Shown here: in pieces, positions 1 through 8,164 of the stretch
How the letters are laid out: every line of letters begins with the position of its first letter
Numbering within the stretch: position 1 is the stretch's first letter
Assembly: GCA_045589355.1 (NCBI GenBank)
Contig: JAZNOW010000073.1
Span: 4,942 to 68,941, forward strand
From: RUG563 sp045589355
GTDB taxonomy: Bacteria > Bacillota > Clostridia > Christensenellales > Aristaeellaceae
Reading direction: 5' to 3'
DNA: 64,000 nucleotides
Made by a program: the position numbers and the translations under genes
Notes under the pieces: model-generated
What the model was told of the DNA's origin: nothing
The model's input: only the letters and a program-made list of their open reading frames with translations
The model's database searches: none

Positions 1-12
1 GAAAAAAAAGAT

Positions 13-1080
13 ATGAAAAACCTGGACGCCACCCTGCAGGAAAAGCAGCGGGCGCTGGAAATGACCCTCTCTTCCATCGAAAAGGAATTCGGTAAGGGTA
101 CCGTGATGAAGCTGGGCGAAAAGACCGCCATGCAGGTGGATACCGTGCCCACCGGCTGCCTGGACCTGGATATGGCGCTGGGCGTGGGGGGCATTCCCCG
201 GGGGCGCATTATTGAAGTGTTCGGCCCGGAATCTTCCGGTAAAACCACGGTGGCCCTGCATGTGGTGGCTTCCGTGCAGAAAATGGGCGGCGCCGCTGCC
301 TTTATTGACGCCGAACATGCGCTGGATCCTGCCTATGCCAAGAACCTGGGTGTGAACATTGACGAACTGTATGTGAGCCAGCCCAACTGCGGCGAAGACG
401 CCCTGGAAATTGCAGAAGCGCTGCTGCGCTCCGGCGCCATTGACATTGTGGTCATCGACTCTGTGGCCGCACTGGTGCCCCGTGCCGAAATCGACGGCGA
501 AATGGGCGACAGCTTTGTGGGTGTGCAGGCCCGTCTGATGAGCCAGGCCATGCGTAAACTGACCGGCGTGGTGGCCAAGACCAACGCCATCGCCCTGTTC
601 ATCAACCAGATCCGTGAAAAAGTGGGCGTGATGTACGGCAACCCCGAAACCACCCCCGGCGGCCGTGCCCTGAAGTTCTACGCTTCCGTGCGTCTGGACG
701 TGCGCCGCGGCGAACAGCTGAAAAACGGCAGCGAAGTGGTGGGCAACCGCACCAAGGTGAAGGTGGTCAAGAACAAGGTGGCCCCGCCCTTCCGTTCCTG
801 CGAATTTGACCTGATCTACGGCCAGGGCATTTCCAGGGAAGGCAGCCTGCTGGACCTGGCGGTGGAAAAGGATATCGTTCAGAAGAGCGGCGCCTGGTTC
901 TCCTACAACGACCAGCGCATCGGCCAGGGCCGGGATAACACCCGCCAGTTCCTGAAGGATCATCCCGAAATTGCGGACGAAATCGAAGCCGCCCTGCGGA
1001 CGGTGATGAACCCCTCCGCCGTGCCCGCCGTGGATGCCGATAACATTCCCGAAATGAACCTGGACGCCGATGACGAATGA
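13..1080 (+). CDS. recA: Recombinase RecA
   Basis: RecA forms ATP-dependent filaments on single-stranded DNA, catalyses strand exchange and triggers LexA self-cleavage. The 355-residue length is normal. The Walker A motif GPESSGKTT lies at residues 71-79, the Walker B stretch IDIVVIDS at about 143-150, and the conserved MAW core and acidic C-terminal tail (ending DADDE) are present. The start is the first ATG, only 12 bases into the window, so the promoter and any LexA box are outside it. The stop codon overlaps the start of the following ABC ATPase by 4 bases, so transporter genes appear co-transcribed with recA, which is an unusual neighbourhood. Confidence 0.99.
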   Translation: MKNLDATLQEKQRALEMTLSSIEKEFGKGTVMKLGEKTAMQVDTVPTGCLDLDMALGVGGIPRGRIIEVFGPESSGKTTVALHVVASVQKMGGAAAFIDAEHALDPAYAKNLGVNIDELYVSQPNCGEDALEIAEALLRSGAIDIVVIDSVAALVPRAEIDGEMGDSFVGVQARLMSQAMRKLTGVVAKTNAIALFINQIREKVGVMYGNPETTPGGRALKFYASVRLDVRRGEQLKNGSEVVGNRTKVKVVKNKVAPPFRSCEFDLIYGQGISREGSLLDLAVEKDIVQKSGAWFSYNDQRIGQGRDNTRQFLKDHPEIADEIEAALRTVMNPSAVPAVDADNIPEMNLDADDE

Positions 1081-1847
1081 TGAAGCATGAGCATGATCAC
1101 GGCCAGGGCGGCTGTGCCCTGTGCCGGATTGAACTGAAAAACGTGGGGGTGACGGCAGGGGGCGACACGCTCCTTTCCGGCATCAATTTCCACATCCACT
1201 GCGGCCAGCTGACGGCGCTGGTGGGCCCCAACGGCGCCGGCAAAACCACCCTGCTCCGTGCGCTTTTGCAGCAGGTGCCCCACGAAGGGCAGATCCGCCA
1301 TGTGGATGCCCACGGGCACGATTTTGCGGCTCCCCGCATCGGCTATGTGCCCCAGCAGCTGTCCTTTGACAGGGAAATGCCCCTGACGGTGGAAGATCTG
1401 ATGGCGGCGGCCATTTCCAAAAAGCCGGTGTGGCTGGGCATTGGCAAAAAAACAAAGGAAACGGTGCACAGGGCGCTGAAAGAAACCAACGCCGAAAGCC
1501 TTGCCAACAAGCGGCTGGGCACATTGTCCGGCGGCGAAATGCAGCGGGTGCTGCTGGCCATGGCGCTGATGCCCCTGCCGGATTTGCTGGTGCTGGATGA
1601 ACCGGTGTCCGGTATGGACCAGAACGGCCTTTCCCTCTTTTTGCAGACGGTGGACCATCTGCGCAACACCCACCACATGGCCATCCTGATGGTGAGCCAC
1701 GATTGGCAGCTGGTGCAGCAGTACGCCGATTATGTGGTGCTGGTGAACCGGGAAGTGCTGTGTGCAGGAACGCCGAAAGAAGTGTTCATGTCCCAGGCGT
1801 TCAAAGATACGTTTCAGATATTGCCTGTTATGGAGGAAGAGAAATGA
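1077..1847 (+). CDS. Metal-type ABC transporter ATP-binding protein (ZnuC/MntB-like)
   Basis: This is the nucleotide-binding subunit of an ABC importer of the zinc/manganese family, working at the inner face of the membrane with the permease at 2321. Visible motifs are Walker A GPNGAGKTT (residues 50-58), the signature LSGGEMQR, Walker B LLVLDEP and a switch histidine in MVSHD. The N-terminus carries a short His/Cys-rich extension (MMKHEHDHGQGGCALC) that could bind metal; that is inference. The start overlaps the recA stop (ATGA) and the end overlaps the next gene by 4 bases, so translation is probably coupled. The substrate cannot be fixed from sequence, and zinc or manganese are both possible. 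Confidence 0.9.
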   Translation: MMKHEHDHGQGGCALCRIELKNVGVTAGGDTLLSGINFHIHCGQLTALVGPNGAGKTTLLRALLQQVPHEGQIRHVDAHGHDFAAPRIGYVPQQLSFDREMPLTVEDLMAAAISKKPVWLGIGKKTKETVHRALKETNAESLANKRLGTLSGGEMQRVLLAMALMPLPDLLVLDEPVSGMDQNGLSLFLQTVDHLRNTHHMAILMVSHDWQLVQQYADYVVLVNREVLCAGTPKEVFMSQAFKDTFQILPVMEEEK

Positions 1848-2302
1848 GTGAAAGAATGTGCGCGGCTGACCGGGCGGAAAGCCTGTTTAGGGCCGGGTAT
1901 AACTGCGGCCAGGCGCTGGTGGGCGCCTTTGCGGAAGAAATGAAGATGCCCATGGAAGACGCCATGCGCATTTCTGCCGGCCTTGGCGGCGGCTTGTGCC
2001 GCATGCGGGAAGCTTGCGGTGCGGTGAGCGGCGCCATTGTGGTGCTGGGCTACATTCTGGGCAATGATGACCCGGAGGATTATGCCAACAAGGGCTATGT
2101 GTACGCCCTGGGCCAGCAGATGTGCTTCCGCTTCCAGGATCAGTTCAAAACGCTGAACTGCGGCAAACTGCTGGGCCTGCCGGAGGGCTCCGTGGGCAGC
2201 ATGCCCACCCCCCGTACCCCGGATTTTTATGAAACGCGGCCCTGCCTGAAATACATCCGGGCCATGGCGGAAATTCTGGAAGATACGTTGAAAAATAACT
2301 GA
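1844..2302 (+). CDS. C_GCAxxG_C_C family protein
   Basis: This is a 152-residue protein of the C_GCAxxG_C_C family, which is named for its invariant cysteines and thought to be redox- or metal-related; its biochemical role is not established. The motif is visible as YNCGQALVGAF with C21, then C52 and C58 in LCRMREACGAVSG, plus later cysteines near residues 89, 102 and 126. An in-frame upstream GTG at 1703 would extend it through the ABC ATPase gene. The ATG at 1844 was chosen because it overlaps the ATPase stop as ATGA and is preceded by GGAGG at 1832-1836. Its place between ATPase and permease suggests a link to metal handling. Confidence 0.85.
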   Translation: MSERMCAADRAESLFRAGYNCGQALVGAFAEEMKMPMEDAMRISAGLGGGLCRMREACGAVSGAIVVLGYILGNDDPEDYANKGYVYALGQQMCFRFQDQFKTLNCGKLLGLPEGSVGSMPTPRTPDFYETRPCLKYIRAMAEILEDTLKNN

Positions 2303-2320
2303 CGGAGGAAAGAAACACAA

Positions 2321-3160
2321 GTGGATGCATTGTACCGTGTGATGGACGCCGTGCTGCCGTTTGAGTGCTTTGGCATGTCCTTCATGAAAAATGCATTGCT
2401 GGCAATGCTGCTGCTCACCCCCCTGCTGGCCCTTTTTGGTACCATGGCGGTGAACCGGCGCATGGCCTTCTTTTCCGACGCGCTGGGCCACAGCGCCCTG
2501 GCTGGCGTGGGCATCGGGATGCTGCTGGGGGTGCAGAACGAACTGATCAGCATGATCGTGTTCGGCATCATCTGGGCTGTGCTGATCAGCCGCATCAACC
2601 GCACCGGCGGCGAATCCGCCGATACCATCATCAGCGTGTTTTCTTCCACCGGCATTGCGGTGGGGCTGCTGATTTTGTCCCACAACGGCAGCTTTTCCCG
2701 GTATTCTTCCCTGCTTGCCGGGGACGTGCTGGCCATTGCGCCGGGGGACCTGGTGTGGCTGGCGGCAGCTTTGCCGGTGGGTGTGCTTTTGTGGGCGCTT
2801 TTGTACAACAAGCTGCTGATGACCGCCGTGAACCCGGCCCTGGCTCAAAGCCGGGGCGTGGGCACCAAATGGGTGGAATACGCCTTTGTTTCGCTGGTGG
2901 CGGTGGCGGTGATGCTGTCCATCCGGTGGGTGGGCGTGCTTCTGATCAACGCGCTTTTGATTTTGCCGGCAGCGGCCGCCCGGAACATTGCCCGCACTTC
3001 CCGCCAACATGCGCTGCTCAGCGTGCTGCTGGGGCTTTTTTGCGGCGTGGGCGGGCTGGTGGCAGCCTATTACCTGGATACCGGCGTGGGTGCGGCGGTG
3101 GTGCTGTGCGCTGCTGTTTGCTATGCCGTTACGCTGCCCATGAAGAAGCTGGTGCGTTAA
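2321..3160 (+). CDS. Metal-type ABC transporter permease (ZnuB/MntC-like)
   Basis: This is the membrane subunit of the importer whose ATPase is at 1077. It has 279 residues with about eight hydrophobic segments and the family hallmark FFSDALGHSALAGVGIG near residues 46-62, followed by VLLINALLILPAAAARN. The start is GTG with GGAGG at 2304-2308. An ATG seven codons in is possible but lies too far from that site. No substrate-binding lipoprotein (ZnuA type) is encoded nearby, so the binding protein must be elsewhere or the system works without one. A hairpin at 3166-3187 follows the gene and probably ends the recA-transporter transcript. Confidence 0.9.
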   Translation: MDALYRVMDAVLPFECFGMSFMKNALLAMLLLTPLLALFGTMAVNRRMAFFSDALGHSALAGVGIGMLLGVQNELISMIVFGIIWAVLISRINRTGGESADTIISVFSSTGIAVGLLILSHNGSFSRYSSLLAGDVLAIAPGDLVWLAAALPVGVLLWALLYNKLLMTAVNPALAQSRGVGTKWVEYAFVSLVAVAVMLSIRWVGVLLINALLILPAAAARNIARTSRQHALLSVLLGLFCGVGGLVAAYYLDTGVGAAVVLCAAVCYAVTLPMKKLVR

Positions 3161-3165
3161 TTTTG

Positions 3166-3191
3166 TGCAGAACGGAAGGGTTCTGCATTTT
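3166..3191 (+). terminator. Probable terminator of the recA/metal transporter operon
   Basis: An 8-bp stem TGCAGAAC / GTTCTGCA (3166-3173 and 3180-3187) with a 6-base loop is followed by TTTTC. The T-tract is short, so termination may be partial. Confidence 0.6.
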
Positions 3192-3226
3192 CATTATGGC
3201 CAAATGTGTATGAGGAGGATACAGGC

Positions 3227-4099
3227 ATGATCGAAGATTTTGACGGCTTGAGAGAGGTTGTCCACTTTGAAAAGGATCTGCTGCTGCGCATTTACCGCAA
3301 TTGTGAAGCGGAGGATTATCCCCGTCATTGGCATACGGATTTTGAATTGATCATGCCCCTGAAAAACGGGTACACGGTGCTGATTGACAACCGGGAATTT
3401 GCCCTGGCGGAAGGGGATCTTCTGCTCATTCCGCCGGGAGTGATTCATTCCCTGAAAGCGCCGGACAGCGGCGAAAGGCTGATCGTGCAGGTGAGCTGCG
3501 CCCTGGCCAACCAGATGCACGGCTTTTATGACGATCTGCGGCATTTTTACCCCTGCCTGCATGTACGGAAGGTAACGTCCATGCTGGAGGATGTGTGCGG
3601 CCAGCTGCAGCAGACTGTGCTGGAAATGTATGACGAATACATGATGCGCGGGCCTCTGTTTAATTATTATATTGCCGCCCGCTGCACCCAGATGTTCATT
3701 TTGCTGGCCCGCAACCGCAAGGCGTTCATCACCCACGAAAGCGACCGCCGTTATGCCAAATCGGTGGATGGCTTTTTGCGGGTGTGCGACTATATCCACA
3801 ACCATTGCCACGAAAAGCTGGATGTGGAAATGCTTTCCGCCGTGGCCGGCTATTCCAAATCCCATTTCGTGCGTATGTTCAAGGAATTTGCCGATGTTTC
3901 CTGTGTGGACTACATCCAGCAGCAGCGCGTGGCCCTGGCCAAGCAATTGCTGATGGACCCGGAAAACAGCATCATGGATATCGTGACCCGCTCCGGTTTC
4001 GGCTCCGTGGCTTCCTTCAACCGGGTGTTCAAGCAGCTGACGGGCACCACCCCCACCCAGTACCGCAAAACCCTGCGGCAGAATAACCGTAATATCTGA
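3227..4099 (+). CDS. AraC-family transcriptional regulator
   Basis: This 290-residue regulator has an N-terminal cupin-like sensing domain (HWHTDFELIMPLKNGYTVLID, then LLIPPGVIHSL) and a C-terminal pair of helix-turn-helix motifs. The HTH region runs from YIHNHCHEKLDVEMLSAVAGYSKSHF to GFGSVASFNRVFKQLTGTTPTQYRK. An in-frame GTG at 3206 exists, but GAGGAGG at 3212-3218 is well placed only for the ATG at 3227. It is directly upstream of the GH67 and GH3 genes and most likely senses a xylan-derived sugar and controls them. That target is inferred from position. Confidence 0.93.
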   Translation: MIEDFDGLREVVHFEKDLLLRIYRNCEAEDYPRHWHTDFELIMPLKNGYTVLIDNREFALAEGDLLLIPPGVIHSLKAPDSGERLIVQVSCALANQMHGFYDDLRHFYPCLHVRKVTSMLEDVCGQLQQTVLEMYDEYMMRGPLFNYYIAARCTQMFILLARNRKAFITHESDRRYAKSVDGFLRVCDYIHNHCHEKLDVEMLSAVAGYSKSHFVRMFKEFADVSCVDYIQQQRVALAKQLLMDPENSIMDIVTRSGFGSVASFNRVFKQLTGTTPTQYRKTLRQNNRNI

Positions 4100-4120
4100 T
4101 AGGATTTAGGCGGGAATCGG

Positions 4121-4151
4121 TTGGCAATGAAAGTGGCCTATCTGCTATAAT
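4121..4151 (+). promoter_or_regulatory. Promoter of the GH67-GH3 genes
   Basis: TTGGCA (4121-4126) and TATAAT (4146-4151) are separated by 19 bases. The wide spacer is offset by an extended -10 (TGC before TATAAT). A long, weakly matched spacer suits an activator-dependent promoter such as an AraC target. Confidence 0.6.
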
Positions 4152-4189
4152 TCTAGTATCACACAAAAGGATTATGAAGGAGTATGGCA

Positions 4190-6025
4190 ATGCTGTTGAA
4201 TGCTGAAAAATGCTGGCTGCCTTTTTTGAGCGATTGCTGCCCGGAAACTTTTTCTCCTGTGGAAGAAGCCAGGGCTGAACTGGCTTTGATGGGCATCAAA
4301 GCCCGCCTGCAGGTGGAAGAAGCCATGCAGGATGCCTTCCGCATTGAAAAAGATGGGGAAGGGTATGTGATCTCTGGCGGCGAAAAGGGCGTATTGTACG
4401 GCGCCTACCGGCTGCTGGAAAAGCTGTACCTGGGCCAATGCCCCTGCTGCGGGGAAACAAAGCCCGCCTACGGGCTGCGCATGCTGAACCACTGGGACAA
4501 CATGAACGGCCAGATCGAGCGCGGCTATGCCGGCAATTCTTTCTTTTTCAAGGACAATGCTTTCTGCTGGGACGAACAGCGCATCCGCTTCTATGGCCGT
4601 ATGCTGGCCAGCTGCGGCATCAATGCCATCAGCATGAACAATGTGAATGTGCATTACCCGGCGGACAGGCTGTGCACGAAAGAGTTGCTGCCCGAAGTGA
4701 AAAAGATTGCCGATATTTTCCGGGCATACGGCGTGCGGCTGATCATCAGTGTGGATTATGCGCTGCCGGTGACGCTGGGCCTGGATACGGCGGACCCGCT
4801 GGATGAAAGGGTACAGGCCTTCTGGAAAAAGCAGGTGGACCTGATCTACTCCTATGTGCCGGACCTGTGCGGCTTCCTGGTGAAGGCGGACAGCGAATTC
4901 CGCCCCGGCCCCTATATGTACAAGCGCAACCATGCCGAAGGGGCCAACCTGCTGGCCCGGGCCCTGAAGCCCCATGACGGCGTGCTCATCTGGCGGTGCT
5001 TTGTGTACAACTGCCGGCAGGACTGGCGGGACCATTCCATCGACCGGCCCAAGGCTGCCTATGAAAACTATGCCCATCTGGACGGGCAGTTTGACGAAAA
5101 CGTTATTTTGCAGGTGAAGAACGGCCCCTACGATTTCCAGGTGCGGGAGCCCGTATCCCCCCTGCTGTACGCCATGCCGAAAACCTGCAAGTCGGTTGAG
5201 TTCCAGCTGGCGCAGGAATACACCGGCCAGCAGATCGACCTTTACTACATGGCCCCTGTGTGGCATGAAGTGATGGACCAGCTGCCGGCGCTGCCCCCCC
5301 ATATCGCTGCGGTGACCAACCTGGGCAACGACGAAAACTGGACGGGCCACACCCTGGCCCAGGCCAACCTCTATGCCTACGGCCGCATGGCCTGGCAGGG
5401 CCGCGCTTTTGACGGCAAGGCTGTTTTGCAGGACTGGATCGGCCTCACCTTCGGCCCGGATTTTGCCGAAAAGGAACGGCTGGAAACGATGATGCTTTCC
5501 TCCCGCGGCACTTACGAAAAGTATACCGCCAACCTGGGTCTTGGCTGGATGGTGACCCCTCATTCCCATTACGGCCCCGATGCGGAAGGCTATGAATACG
5601 ATTTCTGGGGCACTTATCACCGGGCCAACTGCCGCTTTGTGGGCATTGACCGCACCGACAAAGGCACCGGCTACATTCAGCAATACCCCCGGGAATGGGC
5701 GGAAATGTATAACAACCCGGCCACCTGCCCGGAAAAAATGCTGCTGTTTTTCCACCGCATGCCCTATGATTATGTGATGCAGGATGGCAGGACCATGCTG
5801 CAGCGGCTCTATGACGATCACTTCGAAGGGCTGGTGGAAGCGGAAAAACTGCTGGAGGACTGGCAGGCTATGGAACACGCCCTGCCCGAGAAGGATTACC
5901 TCCATGGGCTGGACCGTTTCCAGCGCCAGGTAAAGAATGCCCGGAACTGGTGCGACCGGATGAACACCTATTTCTACCGCTTCACCTTGATCCCCGATGC
6001 CAAGGGCAGAAGGATTTACGATTGA
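4190..6025 (+). CDS. GH67 alpha-glucuronidase
   Basis: The enzyme removes (4-O-methyl-)glucuronic acid from the non-reducing end of short glucuronoxylan oligosaccharides. The GH67 signatures are clear: GFLVKADSEFRPGP with the expected acid Glu236, then NGPYDFQVREP with Asp315, and QEY with Glu343. Asp315 and Glu343 keep the 28-residue spacing of the characterised Geobacillus base pair. At 611 residues it is shorter than most GH67 enzymes (about 680 or more). No signal peptide is visible, so it acts in the cytoplasm on imported oligosaccharides. An ATG at 4184 is one base from AAGGAG (4177-4182); the ATG at 4190 has 7-base spacing and was preferred. Confidence 0.95.
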   Translation: MLLNAEKCWLPFLSDCCPETFSPVEEARAELALMGIKARLQVEEAMQDAFRIEKDGEGYVISGGEKGVLYGAYRLLEKLYLGQCPCCGETKPAYGLRMLNHWDNMNGQIERGYAGNSFFFKDNAFCWDEQRIRFYGRMLASCGINAISMNNVNVHYPADRLCTKELLPEVKKIADIFRAYGVRLIISVDYALPVTLGLDTADPLDERVQAFWKKQVDLIYSYVPDLCGFLVKADSEFRPGPYMYKRNHAEGANLLARALKPHDGVLIWRCFVYNCRQDWRDHSIDRPKAAYENYAHLDGQFDENVILQVKNGPYDFQVREPVSPLLYAMPKTCKSVEFQLAQEYTGQQIDLYYMAPVWHEVMDQLPALPPHIAAVTNLGNDENWTGHTLAQANLYAYGRMAWQGRAFDGKAVLQDWIGLTFGPDFAEKERLETMMLSSRGTYEKYTANLGLGWMVTPHSHYGPDAEGYEYDFWGTYHRANCRFVGIDRTDKGTGYIQQYPREWAEMYNNPATCPEKMLLFFHRMPYDYVMQDGRTMLQRLYDDHFEGLVEAEKLLEDWQAMEHALPEKDYLHGLDRFQRQVKNARNWCDRMNTYFYRFTLIPDAKGRRIYD

Positions 6026-6044
6026 GATAAAGGAGAGAATCACC

Positions 6045-8117
6045 ATGATGGATCATCAGAAAGCACGTGCGCTGGCTACTGAGCTGGTAGCGAAAATGAC
6101 CCTGGAAGAAAAGGCTTGTCAGCTGCGCTATGACGCCCCCGCCATCGAACGGCTGGGTATTCCCGCCTACAACTGGTGGAACGAAGGCCTCCACGGCGTG
6201 GCCCGCGCCGGCACTGCCACCGTGTTTCCCCAGGCCATTGGTATGGCTGCCATGTTTGACGATGAAGGCCTGAACGAGATTGCCAGGATCATCGCCCACG
6301 AAGGCCGCGCCAAGCACAATGCCAACTCCACCCACGGCGACCGGGACATCTATAAGGGCCTGACCTATTGGTCCCCCAACATCAACATTTTCCGTGACCC
6401 CCGCTGGGGCCGCGGCCATGAAACCTATGGTGAAGATCCCTACCTCACCAGCCGTCTGGGCGTGGCTTTCGTCAAGGGCCTGCAGGGGGACGGCGAATAC
6501 ATGAAGATCGCTGCCTGCGCCAAGCACTATGCCGTGCACTCCGGCCCCGAAGCCATCCGCCACGAATTTGACGCCATTGCCAACGAAAAGGATATGCGGG
6601 AAACCTACCTGCCCGCTTTTGAAGCGCTGGTGAAGGAAGCGGACGTGGAATCCGTCATGGGTGCCTACAACCGCACCAACGGCGAACCCTGCTGCGGCAG
6701 CAAAACCCTGCTCATGGACATCCTGCGGGATGAATGGGGCTTTGAAGGCCATGTGGTGAGCGACTGCTGGGCCGTGCGCGATTTCCACACCCGTCATATG
6801 GTCACCGATACCGCGCCCGAATCCGCCGCCCTGGCCCTGAAGAACGGCTGCGACGTGAACTGCGGCAACACCTACCTGCACATGATGGAAGCCTATCAGG
6901 AAGGCCTGGTAACCGAAGAGGATATCACCAAGGCCTGCATCAGCCTCTTTGCCACCCGCTATCGCCTGGGCATGATGGACGAAAACTGCGAGTTCAACAA
7001 GATCAGCCTGCTGGAAAACGATACAGATGCGCATGATGCCGTGGCCCTGAAGGCGGCCCTGCGCAGCATGACCCTGCTCAAGAACGACGGCGTTCTGCCC
7101 ATCGATAACACCGACAAGGAAAAGGTGATCCTGGTCATGGGCCCCAACGCCAACAGTCAGCTGGCCCTGGAAGGCAACTACAACGGCACTTCCTCCCGCT
7201 ATGTCACCTTCCTGGAAGGTATCCGTGAAGCCTGCAAGGGCAAGGCACGGGTGATCTATGCCCCCGGCTCCCAGATGTTCAAGGACAACGAAAGCAACCT
7301 GTCCCAGTACAAGGATGACCGCCTGGCCGAAGCTGTGGCTGCCGCTGAACTGGCGGACGTGGTCATTGCCTGCATGGGCCTGGACGCCACCATGGAAGGC
7401 GAAGAAGGCGATACCGGCAACCAGTACTTCTCCGGCGACAAGAACGACCTGGAACTGCCTGCCGCTCAGAAGCGCGTGCTGGATGCCGTCATCAAGACTG
7501 GTACCCCCGTGGTTACCGTGGTGGCTGCCGGCAGCAACCTGCGCGTGGAAGAAGGCAATGCTGTGGTGTGGGCATGGTATCCCGGCCAGGCCGGCGGCAC
7601 CGCCCTTGCCAAGCTTTTGTTCGGTGAAGAATGCTTCTCCGCCCGTCTGCCCCTTACCTTCTACCACAACGTGGAAGACCTGCCCGAATTCACCGACTAT
7701 AACATGAAAAACCGCACCTACCGCTACTACGAAGGCAAGGCCCTCTATCCCTTCGGTTTCGGCCTTTCTTACACCGATTTTGTGTACGAAAACGCTGCTT
7801 ACGCCGATGGCAAAGTGACCGTCACCATCAAGAACACCGGCAAGATGGACGCTGAAGAAGTGGCCCAGGTGTACGTGAAGAACGACAGCAAGGATGCGCC
7901 CCTGCATCCCGCCCTGTGCGGCTTCAAGCGCGTGTTCGTGAAGGCAGGCGAAAGCGTGAAGGTGGAAATCACCCTGTCCGCCCTTACTTTCACCGTGGTC
8001 AACGACGAAGGCAAGCGCCTGCCCTGCGAAAAGGCTACCCTGTACGTGGGCGGCTATCAGCCCGACGCTGTTTCCGCTGAACTCACCGGCAAAAAGAGCC
8101 TGGAAATCAACCTGTAA
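6045..8117 (+). CDS. GH3 beta-glycosidase (probable beta-xylosidase/beta-glucosidase)
   Basis: This 690-residue GH3 enzyme has an N-terminal TIM-barrel domain, the alpha/beta sandwich domain and a C-terminal fibronectin-III-like domain (from about residue 585). The probable nucleophile is Asp240 in VVSDCWAVRDF. The motifs NWWNEGLHGVARAG and RDPRWGRGHETYGEDP resemble beta-xylosidase-type GH3 members. There is no signal peptide, so it is cytoplasmic. The start has AAGGAG at 6030-6035. It lies 19 bases after the GH67 gene in the same transcription unit, and together they would turn aldouronic acids into xylose and glucuronate. Beta-xylosidase is inferred; beta-glucosidase cannot be excluded. Confidence 0.93.
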   Translation: MMDHQKARALATELVAKMTLEEKACQLRYDAPAIERLGIPAYNWWNEGLHGVARAGTATVFPQAIGMAAMFDDEGLNEIARIIAHEGRAKHNANSTHGDRDIYKGLTYWSPNINIFRDPRWGRGHETYGEDPYLTSRLGVAFVKGLQGDGEYMKIAACAKHYAVHSGPEAIRHEFDAIANEKDMRETYLPAFEALVKEADVESVMGAYNRTNGEPCCGSKTLLMDILRDEWGFEGHVVSDCWAVRDFHTRHMVTDTAPESAALALKNGCDVNCGNTYLHMMEAYQEGLVTEEDITKACISLFATRYRLGMMDENCEFNKISLLENDTDAHDAVALKAALRSMTLLKNDGVLPIDNTDKEKVILVMGPNANSQLALEGNYNGTSSRYVTFLEGIREACKGKARVIYAPGSQMFKDNESNLSQYKDDRLAEAVAAAELADVVIACMGLDATMEGEEGDTGNQYFSGDKNDLELPAAQKRVLDAVIKTGTPVVTVVAAGSNLRVEEGNAVVWAWYPGQAGGTALAKLLFGEECFSARLPLTFYHNVEDLPEFTDYNMKNRTYRYYEGKALYPFGFGLSYTDFVYENAAYADGKVTVTIKNTGKMDAEEVAQVYVKNDSKDAPLHPALCGFKRVFVKAGESVKVEITLSALTFTVVNDEGKRLPCEKATLYVGGYQPDAVSAELTGKKSLEINL

Positions 8118-8132
8118 TCAACAGAAAATTGC

Positions 8133-8164
8133 AAGCCGCGGTCTTCCTGGCCGCGGCTTTTCTT
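8133..8164 (+). terminator. Terminator after the GH3 gene
   Basis: A 9-bp stem AAGCCGCGG / CCGCGGCTT (8133-8141 and 8151-8159) is followed by TTCTTT. Confidence 0.8.

Noticed and set aside
4172..7907. Long minus-strand frames opposite GH67 and GH3
   Set aside because: Antisense shadows without ribosome sites or recognisable domains.
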